Translations under genes and position numbers: made by a program | DNA from: Carboxylicivirga agarovorans | Lineage (GTDB): Bacteria > Bacteroidota > Bacteroidia > Bacteroidales > Marinilabiliaceae | Direction of reading: 5' to 3' | Assembly: GCF_050589845.1 (NCBI RefSeq) | Contig: NZ_JBNGPA010000014.1 | Span: forward strand, 32,287 to 96,286 | DNA: 64,000 nt | The notes under the pieces: generated by a model | Seen by the model: the letters and a program-made list of their open reading frames with translations, nothing else | What the model was told of the DNA's origin: nothing | The model's database searches: none | Shown: positions 45,758 through 55,364 of the stretch, in pieces | Layout: each line of letters opens with the position of its first letter | Numbering within the stretch: the first letter of the stretch is position 1

Positions 45758-46384
45758 ATGAAACAACTATTCAACATACAACGCCAGTTCCGGTTCACAG
45801 TCTATGTGCTGCTGGCGACCACCATCCTGTCCATTGGAGCAGGGGTATATACTTTTGTGAGCTCCTTACAGCTGGTGAAAGAGTCCCGTAAGAAAATTTA
45901 CGTACTGGATAATGGTCAGTCTCTTTTACTGGCACTAAGAGCGGATATCTCGGAGAACCGATCGGCTGAAGCCCGTCACCATGTGAAGCGCTTTCATGAG
46001 CTCTTCTTTACCCTGGAGCCAGATAAAGCGTATATCGAGAACAATATACGGGAGGCACTTTACCTGGCGGATAAGAGTGCCATGAAACAGTACCGTACTT
46101 TCAAAGAGAACAATCTCTATAACCGGGTGATCGCCTCGGATATCAGCATGACTTTGCAGAGTGATTCCATAAGGGTGGATTTCTCGGCATACCCCTATCG
46201 ATTTAGCTACTACGGCAAGCAGAAGATTGTGCGTAAATCCAATACCACCATCCGTCAACTGATAACCAGTGGTCACCTTCGTAATATCTCAAGGACGGAT
46301 AACAATACGCATGGCTTTTTAATCGAAGGCTGGATGATCGAGGATAACATGGATATACAAACCACACGTCGAACGAATTTTTAA
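45758..46384 (+). CDS. traK: Conjugative transfer protein TraK
   Basis: 208 aa, VirB8-like. One N-terminal membrane helix (~15-38), then a periplasmic domain with ARHHVKRFHELFFTLEPDKA, the TraK hallmark. TAATG overlap with the next gene. Confidence 0.9.
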   Translation: MKQLFNIQRQFRFTVYVLLATTILSIGAGVYTFVSSLQLVKESRKKIYVLDNGQSLLLALRADISENRSAEARHHVKRFHELFFTLEPDKAYIENNIREALYLADKSAMKQYRTFKENNLYNRVIASDISMTLQSDSIRVDFSAYPYRFSYYGKQKIVRKSNTTIRQLITSGHLRNISRTDNNTHGFLIEGWMIEDNMDIQTTRRTNF

Positions 46385-46719
46385 TGGCTTTTATAAAATC
46401 AACAGCTATGATGAACAACCTTAAAAACTATACCAAGGCCTTGTTGGAAAAAGCGGATGGGCAAGACAGAGGCCTTAGCCGGCAAAAACGAAAAATCAAA
46501 TGGATCGCTATTCTGGGTACTCTCTTTTGCCTGTATATTCTGTCGTTTATGCAGCCGCATTTAGCCTTGCATCACCGCGCATTAGTGATACCCGGAGATA
46601 GTGTGCTTACGAATGTACCGGGAAATGACAGTACTCAGCTATCCAACAGCCCCTTTGCATGGCCGGTCGATTCCTTTGAACAACTACTAAACAAGCGAAT
46701 AGATGAAAACACTGATTAA
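46384..46719 (+). CDS. TraL-like small membrane protein
   Basis: 111 aa. Starts in the traK stop (TAATG); ATG 46408 is an alternative. One membrane helix at ~38-55 (WIAILGTLFCLYILSFM) and a short periplasmic tail. Position between traK and traM and the size fit TraL, but sequence evidence is weak. Confidence 0.6.
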   Translation: MAFIKSTAMMNNLKNYTKALLEKADGQDRGLSRQKRKIKWIAILGTLFCLYILSFMQPHLALHHRALVIPGDSVLTNVPGNDSTQLSNSPFAWPVDSFEQLLNKRIDENTD

Positions 46720-47860
46720 GAAATACAAAGCACTGTTTATCCTGCCATTGGGGCTCTTACCTTTCATCGTCCTGATCTTTTATATCCTGGGAGGTGCCAG
46801 TGCTGATGAAAATGAAAATGTTGAGACGAAAGCCATTGGTGTCAACTACCAGCTGCCGGATGCCAACCGGGATATTAGTATCCTCGATAAGCAGGAGGCA
46901 TACCAACAGGTGAAAGTGGATGAACCAATGGAGCAGATAAAAATTGAGGTGGATACAGCACTCCCCAAAACACCTCTGGAGCTGACAGAAAAGGTGCCGG
47001 TGGAGCAAAGCAATGAGCTGCTTATGGCACATGTGAAAAGACAGGAGTTGCTTTCCAGGGAGGCTTTGCAGCTGCAAACAGAAGATGCCCCGACAGGTCT
47101 GAGGACAAGTGCTCAAAGGCAGGCAACAGCTCGATCCTCAAAGACAAGAAGTCACAGGGGCATAAGGACTTACCAGGCGAGTGCCAGAGAAGAAGCGCGG
47201 ACGGCTGATAAAAGAACGTATCAGCCGGGTGTGGAACTGGATGACTTGACGGAGCTGGTGGATGCCCATGAACAGCTCATGCGACAAAATGATTCATTAA
47301 GCAGACAGCTTACCACAGTGCCCTTACCTGGTCCTGTTCAGCCAGTGAAACGCAAGAGTTTTGTAGTTGAATTGACAGCAAAGCAGGGATTTGAGCAGCC
47401 ATCTGTGGACAATCAAAGCATAAAAGCACAGGTGGTTCAAAACACCAAAGTACTGACGGGTAACCGGGTGATGTTACGCCTGATACAGGATACACAGGTC
47501 AATGGCAGGACTATTCGAAAAGGCACATTGATCTATGCCTTGTGTAAAACGGATAACGAGCGCTTACAACTGTTAATCACCAGCCTGCCTTATCAAGAGG
47601 ATTTTATCCCAGTCAGTCTCAGTGCCTATGACCTGGATGGCATTAAAGGGCTTTATGTGCCGGATAATGTGAATCGTAAGGTTTATAAGGATGTGGCAGG
47701 CGGTGTGAATCCATCGGTACTGTTCTCGGCATCCGACGATCCTTTATCATACATGGGGGTGAATGCGGCTGCTAACCTGAGTAAGACGGTGATCAAGCGG
47801 GTTAAACTCAAACGGGTTTACCTCCGTCAAAACTCGGTGCTGATACTTAAAAACGATTAA
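46703..47860 (+). CDS. traM: Conjugative transfer protein TraM
   Basis: 385 aa, VirB10-like. N-terminal helix (~9-29, FILPLGLLPFIVLIFYILGG), a long charged linker, and a conserved C-terminal domain (~240-385): VVQNTKVLTGNRVMLRLIQD, GRTIRKGTLIYALC, DLDGIKGLYVPDNVNRKV. It bridges inner and outer membranes. It overlaps the upstream gene by 17 bp. Confidence 0.92.
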   Translation: MKTLIKKYKALFILPLGLLPFIVLIFYILGGASADENENVETKAIGVNYQLPDANRDISILDKQEAYQQVKVDEPMEQIKIEVDTALPKTPLELTEKVPVEQSNELLMAHVKRQELLSREALQLQTEDAPTGLRTSAQRQATARSSKTRSHRGIRTYQASAREEARTADKRTYQPGVELDDLTELVDAHEQLMRQNDSLSRQLTTVPLPGPVQPVKRKSFVVELTAKQGFEQPSVDNQSIKAQVVQNTKVLTGNRVMLRLIQDTQVNGRTIRKGTLIYALCKTDNERLQLLITSLPYQEDFIPVSLSAYDLDGIKGLYVPDNVNRKVYKDVAGGVNPSVLFSASDDPLSYMGVNAAANLSKTVIKRVKLKRVYLRQNSVLILKND

Positions 47861-47879
47861 CTACTTAAAACCAATTACC

Positions 47880-48680
47880 ATGAAACGTCCACTAGTAATA
47901 ACTCTTGCTATTCTGTTCTACCTGGGCAGCATCGCTCAAAACCATATACAGGTATCGGAACAGTCAACGCTGCACATCATCTGCCCGGCGGCAGTTACTT
48001 ATGTGCAGGTGGGTAGTCACACAAAACTGTTGGCTGAAGCGGTTCCGGCATGGCCCAATATGGTGCGGGTGAAAGCCATTACTTCCTTTAAGGATAGCAC
48101 TTCGCTAACGATTTTATGTGTCGGTAAGCTATATGGTTTGATCGTCAGCTACGAAAAACATTCTCCCTTGCAGTTAAAGCTCATGGATTTCCATGGGGAT
48201 AAACTCAAGGAACTGCCTGATGCGGAGATGCCCTTGCATAAAGTATTGGACAGCATGGAAAAGCTCAAAAGAAAGGAGTGCACAAGAAAGCCTATTCGTA
48301 CCAGGCAAAGCAAACAAATTGAGCTGTCGTTGGATGATATCCGGCTCAAAGATGACTTATTATTCATCAGGTTGACGATATATAACCACTCCGGTCTGAT
48401 CTATAAAACAACGACGCCCTCCTTTCTCATGCGGGATAAGAAACCGAAGAAAGCTGCCAATGTGCAGGAATACCTGATCGAGCCCAAACGGGCTTCATCA
48501 TCCCAATTAAGCATATCTCCAAAGGCTCAAAAGACCATGGTACTCGCCTTTAAAAGTTTCACCATCCCTCAGCATAAGCAGATGGAGATTAGTCTTCAGG
48601 AAGGAACGGAGGGGTATACCGGGCGTAACCTGCGTCTTACGTTGACGGATAAGGATATCCTGAAGGCGCCGGTACTATGA
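47880..48680 (+). CDS. traN: Conjugative transfer protein TraN (DUF4138)
   Basis: 266 aa with signal peptide (~1-19). DUF4138 pattern: STLHIICPAAVTYVQVGSHT near the start and RLTIYNHSGLIYKTTTPSF in the middle, VirB9-like. Last of the channel genes; the coupling protein follows after 57 bp. Confidence 0.88.
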   Translation: MKRPLVITLAILFYLGSIAQNHIQVSEQSTLHIICPAAVTYVQVGSHTKLLAEAVPAWPNMVRVKAITSFKDSTSLTILCVGKLYGLIVSYEKHSPLQLKLMDFHGDKLKELPDAEMPLHKVLDSMEKLKRKECTRKPIRTRQSKQIELSLDDIRLKDDLLFIRLTIYNHSGLIYKTTTPSFLMRDKKPKKAANVQEYLIEPKRASSSQLSISPKAQKTMVLAFKSFTIPQHKQMEISLQEGTEGYTGRNLRLTLTDKDILKAPVL

Positions 48681-48737
48681 AGAAATGAGACCGGATAAAT
48701 GATAACTCTTAACAACTAACTTCTAACTCACAGAAAC

Positions 48738-50657
48738 ATGTCACACAGCGAAGGTACCCAGTTGATACGACTGCATGAAGCATTTCGCTTTATCAGCTAC
48801 CTCTTGCTCTTGCTTTCCTTTTACCTGACTTGCATGGATTTTTTCATTGCACACAACTTGTATCTGGAAGAATTGGGCTTTGTAGTGGAGAAGCTGCTGC
48901 GACTGCATTTTCTATCTGAGTTGGTGCCTTCCAAGCTATTGACCCTTGTTGTGTTGTTGATCACCTGCCTGGGAACCAAAGCGCAGAAACAGCCGGAGCT
49001 GACGGTTACGCTTATCGTGCTTCAGATATTGTCCGGATTAGTCTTTTACTGGGCAAGCTTATGGTTCTTGCCCCGACAGCCCCTGGCTTACATGATAAGT
49101 TCATTGGTGGCTTTTGTGATGGTCAACGTGGGATTTGATAATGTCAGTAAGCTCATTAGTGTTAACCTGATGAAGGACCGTTTTAACACGGGTAATGAAA
49201 GTTTTTTGCAGGATGAGGTGCTCAGAAGTAATGAGTGGTCGGTGAACCTGTGCAGTGAATACATCTACAACAATAAGGTCCGGCAGGGGTGGATCAATGT
49301 GGTGAATCCATTTCGTGCGACCATGGTCATCGGCACACCTGGTTCTGGTAAATCTTTTGGGGTGGTGCAACCTTTTATATCACAACACCTTCGGAAAGGT
49401 TTTTCCATGTGTGTCTATGACTTTAAATACCCGGACTTGTCATCACTGGCTTATACGCAATACCTGAGGGGGAAAGTCAATGGGTACCAGCCGGTTCATA
49501 CGCGCTTCTGTGTTATTAACCTGGATGATATCAGCAAGAGTCAACGTTGTAATCCTCTGGCTCCGGAGCTGATGGATAGTCCCATCGATGCCTTTGAGGC
49601 ATCACGAACGGTTCTGTATAACCTGAACCGGGAATGGATACGTAAACAAGGTGAGTTTTTCTCGGAATCGGCGGTGACCTTCTTCGCGGCTGTCATCTGG
49701 TTTTTAAAACGCTATGAAGATGGGAAATACTGCACCTTGCCCCATGCCATTGAGCTCTTGCAACTGGATTACGATGAGCTCTTTGAGATCATGGCCACCG
49801 AACAGGATGTGGTGAACATCATCAACCCGTTTATCAATGCACACCAACGAGGTGCCAGTGAGCAGCTGGAAGGGCAATTGGGCAGCCTGAAAATTGCCAT
49901 ATCGAAAATTATCACACCGGAGATTTACTGGATATGCTCAGGCAATGACTTCACACTGGACATCAATAACCCGGAACACCCGAAGGTGCTTTGTCTCGCT
50001 AATAACCCCTTGCGCATTGAGATATATGGGGCGGTACTGTCCCTGTTTATCACCCGCATGTTGAAGATCATCAACAAGAAAGGGCAACGGCCTTCTTCCC
50101 TGATCTTTGATGAGCTGCCCACCATCTATTTCAGGGGATTGGATACGCTTATCGCCACGGCCCGCAGCAATAAAATATCAAGCTTACTGGGGATACAGAC
50201 CATCGACCAGCTGGTGCGGGATTACGGCAAGGAGGCAGCTAACGCCATACTGACGAATATTGGTAATGTATTTTCCGGCCAGGCGACCGGGGAGACGGCA
50301 CGTTACATACAAAGTCGAATGGGCAAGGTGCTGCAGGAGCGTCAGTCGCTGAGTATAAACAGGGCAACACAGTCATCTACTATCTCGACGCAGATGGACT
50401 ACCTGGTGCCGGAGGGTAAGATAGCCACATTGCCACAAGGCTATATGGTAGGGCAGGTGGCGGATAGCTTTGAGCAGCCCATCACCCGAAAAAGTTTCAA
50501 CGCCCTGATCAAACCGCGAACAATCAACATAAAAAAGGAAATGGACATTCCGGACTTTTATGCCTTCGATGACCAGTCAAAGGTATTGGAAGGGAACCGG
50601 CGGCGTATCTACAATGATATACAGGCTATCTGTCAACAACGGATGAAACCATGCTGA
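48738..50657 (+). CDS. Type IV coupling protein (VirD4/MobC type)
   Basis: 639 aa. Three or four N-terminal membrane helices (~15-130), then Walker A GTPGSGKSFGVVQP (~199), Walker B LIFDELPTIYFRGLD and the TraM-recognition region FSGQATGETARYIQSRMG. It brings the relaxase-DNA complex to the channel. It overlaps the alternative start of the next gene by a few bases. In Bacteroidota it is often called MobC or TraG. Confidence 0.9.
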   Translation: MSHSEGTQLIRLHEAFRFISYLLLLLSFYLTCMDFFIAHNLYLEELGFVVEKLLRLHFLSELVPSKLLTLVVLLITCLGTKAQKQPELTVTLIVLQILSGLVFYWASLWFLPRQPLAYMISSLVAFVMVNVGFDNVSKLISVNLMKDRFNTGNESFLQDEVLRSNEWSVNLCSEYIYNNKVRQGWINVVNPFRATMVIGTPGSGKSFGVVQPFISQHLRKGFSMCVYDFKYPDLSSLAYTQYLRGKVNGYQPVHTRFCVINLDDISKSQRCNPLAPELMDSPIDAFEASRTVLYNLNREWIRKQGEFFSESAVTFFAAVIWFLKRYEDGKYCTLPHAIELLQLDYDELFEIMATEQDVVNIINPFINAHQRGASEQLEGQLGSLKIAISKIITPEIYWICSGNDFTLDINNPEHPKVLCLANNPLRIEIYGAVLSLFITRMLKIINKKGQRPSSLIFDELPTIYFRGLDTLIATARSNKISSLLGIQTIDQLVRDYGKEAANAILTNIGNVFSGQATGETARYIQSRMGKVLQERQSLSINRATQSSTISTQMDYLVPEGKIATLPQGYMVGQVADSFEQPITRKSFNALIKPRTINIKKEMDIPDFYAFDDQSKVLEGNRRRIYNDIQAICQQRMKPC

Positions 50658-50689
50658 TAGAAATTATTGTTAAACCCCTAAATATTGAA

Positions 50690-51394
50690 ATGATGGAACA
50701 AAAAACACGTTATGGACTGGACGAGGTACCCATGGATAAACTGGAGAAGATGGGTGTCAAAAGGGATTTTATCGAGAAGATGGATCAAAAGGAACTAAGC
50801 GATTTTCTCAATGGATTTCGTTCTCAGAAATTGTACACGGTCAGAGCGAAGATCAATGAGGAGAACTACCGTATACCGGCTAAAATACGCCTTCAAAGGG
50901 AAGAGGGTGAGATAAAGGTGCGCATTCATCCGATTCAGCGCCTGCACATACCGGATAGCTATATGGGACATAGCTTTTCCAAGGAGGAGAAGGCGGCGTT
51001 GCTGCAGGATAAGAACATTGGCAAGGCCATTGAACTGCAGGATTTCTCCGGTAAGAAAGATATGTATTACATCGGCATTGATGCCAAGACCAATGAGATC
51101 ATTCCGCTGAAGCAGAAGAATATTCAGATAGCGGATACAATAAAAGGGGTGACCCTGACGGCAGCACAGAAGGAGAAACTGTCCAACGGGGAGAAGGTTC
51201 AGCTGAAGGGTATGACGGGACGCAACAACAAGCTATTTTCCGCAATACTGCAGATCAATCCGGCCGAACGGAACCTGGGTTTTACCAACTTCAAACCGGA
51301 GAAGACAGCGAAACAGGCACAAGAAAAATCCGAAACACAGAAGCAGGGCATGGCCCGAGACGTCGGGGGAAAGACTGCCAAAGTGGGGGGATGA
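50690..51394 (+). CDS. DUF3945/DUF4099-type ICE protein
   Basis: 234 aa from ATG 50690; the ATG at 50651 overlaps the coupling gene and adds residues without a conserved look. Residues YGLDEVPMDKLEKMGVKRDF are the DUF4099-like start, and GVTLTAAQKEKLSNGEKVQL with GMTGRNNKLFSAILQINPAE is the DUF3945 repeat. Such proteins accompany mobilization genes in Bacteroidota elements; role unknown. A terminator follows. Confidence 0.75.
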   Translation: MMEQKTRYGLDEVPMDKLEKMGVKRDFIEKMDQKELSDFLNGFRSQKLYTVRAKINEENYRIPAKIRLQREEGEIKVRIHPIQRLHIPDSYMGHSFSKEEKAALLQDKNIGKAIELQDFSGKKDMYYIGIDAKTNEIIPLKQKNIQIADTIKGVTLTAAQKEKLSNGEKVQLKGMTGRNNKLFSAILQINPAERNLGFTNFKPEKTAKQAQEKSETQKQGMARDVGGKTAKVGG

Positions 51395-51414
51395 TGACAG
51401 CTAATTCATAGTCG

Positions 51415-51451
51415 AAAAGGAAAAGTGGAAACGTCCTCTTTTCCTTTTTTT
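51415..51451 (+). terminator. Terminator of the tra operon
   Basis: Perfect 11-bp stem AAAAGGAAAAG/CTTTTCCTTTT (51415-51425 with 51438-51448) and T tract, 20 bp after the last gene. Confidence 0.85.
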
Positions 51452-51489
51452 AGTGCTCTTTTTTATCCAAAAGAAGTGCAAAGAATTAA

Positions 51490-51540
51490 CCCTTACGAAG
51501 TGGACGCAAGATGTGTTTTTGTGTACACACAAAAACGTTT
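51490..51540 (+). other. Candidate origin of transfer (oriT)
   Basis: The 200-bp gap before the mobC/relaxase pair has a perfect 10-bp inverted repeat with a 2-base centre (51515-51524 with 51527-51536, GTTTTTGTGT/ACACAAAAAC). A unique segment CCTTACGAAGTGGACGC lies just left of it (51491-51507), where a nick site is often found. Position and structure fit an oriT; the nick site is not determined. Confidence 0.5.
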
Positions 51541-51598
51541 CTCTTGCTCTTCGAGGAGTAGTGAAAATTGAGTGTATGATCAATAAAGAGGATGGAAG

Positions 51599-51976
51599 AT
51601 GACTTTGCAATCAGAAGAAAACTTTAAGCGAATAGTGCAGTTCAAAATTCGATTGACCTTAAAGGAGAAGCAAATTATAAGCACTAAAGCGAAAGACGAA
51701 AAGTACAATTCAATCAGTGACTATGCACGGGAACGCTTGTTAAAAGAACGTTTAACAAAACGCATCACAGTCAGTGATGACTACATCAGAATTTTTAAGA
51801 CAATGGATTATAACCTGACGAAAATAGGAACGAACCTGAACCAGGTGGCGCACAAATTGAATGCCTATAACACCTACATGTTGACGGAACAGGATCAACA
51901 AACGTTTAAAGACTGTTTTGAGATTCTGAAGGATTGTTATGCCTTGTTGGGGCAGTACCTGCGTAAAATCAAATAG
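51599..51976 (+). CDS. MobC-like relaxosome protein
   Basis: 125 aa. Ribbon-helix-helix start (RIVQFKIRLTLKEKQIISTK, NSISDYARERLL), then helices with the MobC hallmark NLTKIGTNLNQVAHKLNAYN. It helps the relaxase at oriT. It is directly followed by the relaxase GTG. Confidence 0.88.
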   Translation: MTLQSEENFKRIVQFKIRLTLKEKQIISTKAKDEKYNSISDYARERLLKERLTKRITVSDDYIRIFKTMDYNLTKIGTNLNQVAHKLNAYNTYMLTEQDQQTFKDCFEILKDCYALLGQYLRKIK

Positions 51977-51977
51977 T

Positions 51978-53381
51978 GTGGTAATTAAGATTCATCAGAC
52001 GGCATCAACCAAAGAGGCTTTTAACTATAACGAACAGAAGGTGGAGCAGGGGCAGGCTCACTTCTTTCATAGTCGCAATACGACGGAGCTAAGGCCTTTT
52101 GTCTATCCGGCATCACAGCGTCTGGCTCAATTGTTAGCCATTGAAAATGGTAATACCCGCTGTCACAACAAGTGCTTTCATGTATCGGTGAATCCAACCA
52201 ATGAGGAGCTGGAGATACTCACCAAAGAGGGGGTGAAAAAGGAAATAGATGCCTTTATGAAATACATGGGTTACGGGGCACAGCCCTACTTTGTGTATGA
52301 ACATGCAGATTTGAAACGCAGCCATTTTCATATCGTCTCCACACGTATCAATGTAATAACACAAAAGAAGATCAATGACAGCAATGAAAAGCGGAAAGTC
52401 AATCAGTTTATACAGGAGCTGCAACAGCGCTATTGTTTAGAAGTAAAATCAAAAAAAACGGACAAAGTAAATCTGATTCCCACCATTCATAGTACACATC
52501 TGCATGAAGGTATTCAACAGGTCTTTAAGCTGCTCAATCAGTCCAATATCGTCAGTCGGCAGGAATACTTCGACATATTGAAAGCCTTTAACCTGGAGCT
52601 TTACCAATCAGATCAGGGGCAAACGGTCATAGTTAAAGACAGTCATGGACAAACCTTGCGCCACCCCATTGCCTTATCTCAATTTAAAGAGCCACCCAAC
52701 CTGTCTGTTAATAAGACTAAAGCGTTGAATGAAGAACTGCATCAGAAACTGCTTCGAAAGACGGAACACATTCTGAAGGACCTGAACAAAAACTATCGAT
52801 TCTACACCATCGATGAGTTGCGTGAGGCATTTATCAGGCAAAATTTATTGCCCTTTACATTAACGAAGAATGGTAACCTGAATATCTATTCGCCTTTGGA
52901 TAAAACAGTCCTAGACGCTCAATTTTTATTAAAAAGACACCGAATGCGTCTGCAAGGCTTTGTCTTAACCAATGACCAGTTTTATGCTATTGTCCGTGAG
53001 TTTACCCAGCAAAATAAGCTTACAGATATTGTGCACCAGGAAAGGTCATTTGTGAATAAGGGAGTCAATGAGATTGCACTAAAAGGGCTGAATTTGGAGA
53101 CTTGTAGTGCTTATAATCAAATAGCATTACAACTGAATAGTGAACAGCAGGAAGTGGTGCAAAAGGCCGTGCAGAATCATCTGAAGTACATGGCTGCAAG
53201 AGTCCTTGAGCAATCACCATTCAATTCGGGATCACATCGAAATAGGCAGGACAGAAGTCTTTGGGACAAGGTGAACCATCAGTTTATAATGGAGGTTCTT
53301 AATTATCAGGATTGGGGGGAGCGTAAAAGCAGGAACCAACAAAAGAGAAATAGTAAACGAAGAAAGAGTAGACGGTTTTAA
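51978..53381 (+). CDS. Relaxase / mobilization nuclease
   Basis: 467 aa from GTG 51978, directly after the mobC stop; the out-of-frame-looking ATG 51939 inside mobC is rejected. The N-terminal nuclease domain starts VIKIHQTASTKEAFNYN, and the metal-binding histidines are His109, His116 and His118 in YEHADLKRSHFHIVSTR. The nucleophile Tyr may be in AFNYNE (~17). It should nick oriT and lead the strand into the recipient. C-terminal part is helical and basic. Confidence 0.9.
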   Translation: MVIKIHQTASTKEAFNYNEQKVEQGQAHFFHSRNTTELRPFVYPASQRLAQLLAIENGNTRCHNKCFHVSVNPTNEELEILTKEGVKKEIDAFMKYMGYGAQPYFVYEHADLKRSHFHIVSTRINVITQKKINDSNEKRKVNQFIQELQQRYCLEVKSKKTDKVNLIPTIHSTHLHEGIQQVFKLLNQSNIVSRQEYFDILKAFNLELYQSDQGQTVIVKDSHGQTLRHPIALSQFKEPPNLSVNKTKALNEELHQKLLRKTEHILKDLNKNYRFYTIDELREAFIRQNLLPFTLTKNGNLNIYSPLDKTVLDAQFLLKRHRMRLQGFVLTNDQFYAIVREFTQQNKLTDIVHQERSFVNKGVNEIALKGLNLETCSAYNQIALQLNSEQQEVVQKAVQNHLKYMAARVLEQSPFNSGSHRNRQDRSLWDKVNHQFIMEVLNYQDWGERKSRNQQKRNSKRRKSRRF

Positions 53382-53415
53382 AAGGATTATTGGATACTTG
53401 CATTGTATGATAATC

Positions 53416-54201
53416 CTATAGCAGGTGTTTGGCAATGTTATCTCTTACAGCTTTAGAAACACCACAGTCTTTTGCAATGTTGTCCCATTGGTTAATAGCT
53501 TCCTGCACTTCTTCAATGATGAACTTCGCTTTTTTTACCTTAAAGGTATCAGCCAGCTTTAACAGGTGTTCCTTTCCGGGATTCTTACTTTCGCCGGCGA
53601 CCATGGTACTGTGAAATCCATAGGCCGAATTTGAAAAGGTCAGGTCATAGGCTGGAGCCAATTGCCACTTGCCTTGACCATCCATTAAAAATGCGAAATT
53701 CTTACTGTGGTCATCGCGGTTATGAGCAAACACATTAAATACAGCCAGACGAAGGACTTTTTCATAGGCGTGCACATGACGCTCCAACTGAAAAGCACAA
53801 TCCATCAGATGCCCATAATCCATGGTGCTCATCCTGAAGTTGTCGTGCATCATACCACAGGCTGTATGCATATGTAAACGTTGCCCCTGGATCCTGTCAA
53901 AACGTTTGGTGCCAAAATAGGGCTGTCCTGATTTTCCGGAAAATAATTGGCTTTCGCTCATCTCCATACCGGCTGTCAAAGCCATCTTATAATAGGCATA
54001 TTCTATGGTGGCTATCTCAGGATTATCAACTGAGGATGGAAATTTAATGATCCAGTCTTCATATCCTTCAGGTAGCTCTTGGGAACCATGAATAAGTTCT
54101 GAAGTTGTTTTGTTATAGCCCACCAGAATTTTGGGGCGGGCACCCCCCGAAGATCCACCAATGGCAAATAATTCATCCAAAAGGTCTGTGCTATCACCTT
54201 T
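53416..54201 (-). pseudogene. hipA: hipA toxin, 3' part (split by IS)
   Basis: HipA C-terminal kinase domain: DLLDELFAIGGSSGGARPKI, VGYNK, AHNRDDHSKNFAFL (catalytic Asp), LAPAYDLTFS (metal Asp). The first frame codons up to 54225 belong to the IS. The N-terminal part is at 55746-56174 on the same strand; joined, they give about 404 aa, normal for HipA. HipA phosphorylates glutamyl-tRNA synthetase or other targets. A separate start inside the IS could express this half, but it would lack the N-terminal subdomain. Confidence 0.88.
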
Positions 54202-54221
54202 GAGACTGTATGTTTGTAAAA

Positions 54222-54288
54222 GCATAAGCTAGTTAAGTCTTCTTTGTTATAAAAGAAGATACTCACAAAAAACCTAAAAAGCTTATGC
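54222..54288 (+). other. Left-end stem-loop of the IS
   Basis: GCATAAGCT (54222-54230) pairs with AGCTTATGC (54280-54288), with an inner hairpin CTTCTTT/AAAGAAG (54238-54244 with 54254-54260). The outer stem covers the expected transposase start codon, so it may limit translation. Confidence 0.55.
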
Positions 54289-55364
54289 AACGGACAAGTA
54301 AAGAATTAACGTTTAAAGGACAAAACATTTAAGTAGGAATTGACACACATTTACGAAGTTGGTCGGTAATAATCTTGACTGAGAATAATTTCCATAAGAG
54401 GTTTAGTCAAGACCCCAAGCCCGAAAACCTTAGTAATTATTTGAACAGGCATTTTCCTGGAGGTACTTATTATTCAGCTTATGAAGCGAGTTTTTGTGGT
54501 TTTACCATCCATCGCCGATTAAATAAATTAGGAATAAACAACATTGTGGTTAATCCGGCAGATGTGCCAACAACCGATAAAGAGAAAAAACAAAAAGAAG
54601 ACGGCAGGGATAGCCGCAAATTAGCTATGACTTTACGTTCGGGAGAATTAAGAAGCATTTATGTGCCATCGCTTGAGATGGAAGAATTAAGGAGTCTGGT
54701 TCGCTACAGAAAAACCTTGGTTAAAGATATTGCCAGGGGTAAGAACAGGATAAAGTCCAACCTTTATTTTCATGGCAAAGCTATTCCTTCCGAGCATCAA
54801 AAGGCAGCGAAGTATTGGTCTAACAATTTCACTCAATGGCTTCAAAGCGTAACATATAATACTGAATACGGCACAATGGTCTTGCAGGATTTGATTGATA
54901 CGAATTTGCTGTTAAGAAAAAAGCTATTGAAAGTGACACGTGACATACGGGCCGCAGCAAAAAACAGTAAGTATTGCGCACTTCATGGGTTATTGGCAAG
55001 TATCCCGGGCATAGCCACCAATACAGCAATGGTTATCATATAGGAGATAGAAAATATTGAACGTTTTAAGAATCTAGATGCACTTTGTTCATACATTGGT
55101 TTAGTGCCGACAACAAGTTCATCAGGAGAAAAAGAAAAAACGGGGAATGTTACGCCAAGAGCCAATAGGATATTGCGAAACGCCATCATCGAGAGCGCAT
55201 GGATAGCTGCCCGGATAGACCTTGCACTATCATTGGTGTACAATAAATTATGCGAAAGGATGCACCCAAACAGGGCAATCATACGGATTGCAAAGAAACT
55301 ATTAAACCGAATACGCTATGTACTAAAAAACGATAAAGAATATGTATGTTCAGTTATGTCTTAG
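54285..55364 (+). pseudogene. IS110 transposase with two in-frame stops
   Basis: Frame of 359 codons starting MQRTSKELTFKGQNI, then TAA (54330-54332), then VGIDTHLRSWSV. The DEDD residues are seen in VGID, YEAS and KEDGRD. A second stop, TAG at 55041-55043, interrupts between TNTAMVII and EIENIERF. Downstream, CSYIGLVPTTSSSGE and RANRILRNAIIESAWIA form the serine-type C-terminal domain. Both stops are in frame and look like single-base changes. A TTG at 54375 would omit the first catalytic Asp, so no active product is expected. Confidence 0.85.

Noticed and set aside
45329..45766. Long antisense frames inside tra genes (also 40748-41266, 43582-44130, 45935-46276)
   Set aside because: They lie wholly opposite recognised Tra proteins, have no family motifs and are His/Arg-rich as expected from antisense of coding DNA.
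51939..51977. Relaxase start at the ATG inside mobC
   Set aside because: The added residues (MPCWGSTCVKSNS) are an out-of-frame reading of the mobC end; the relaxase fold begins with VIKIHQTAS at the GTG 51978.
54375..55043. Intact 222-aa transposase from a TTG start
   Set aside because: In-frame codons upstream encode the conserved VGIDTH motif, so the real start is at 54285 and this is part of a broken gene.
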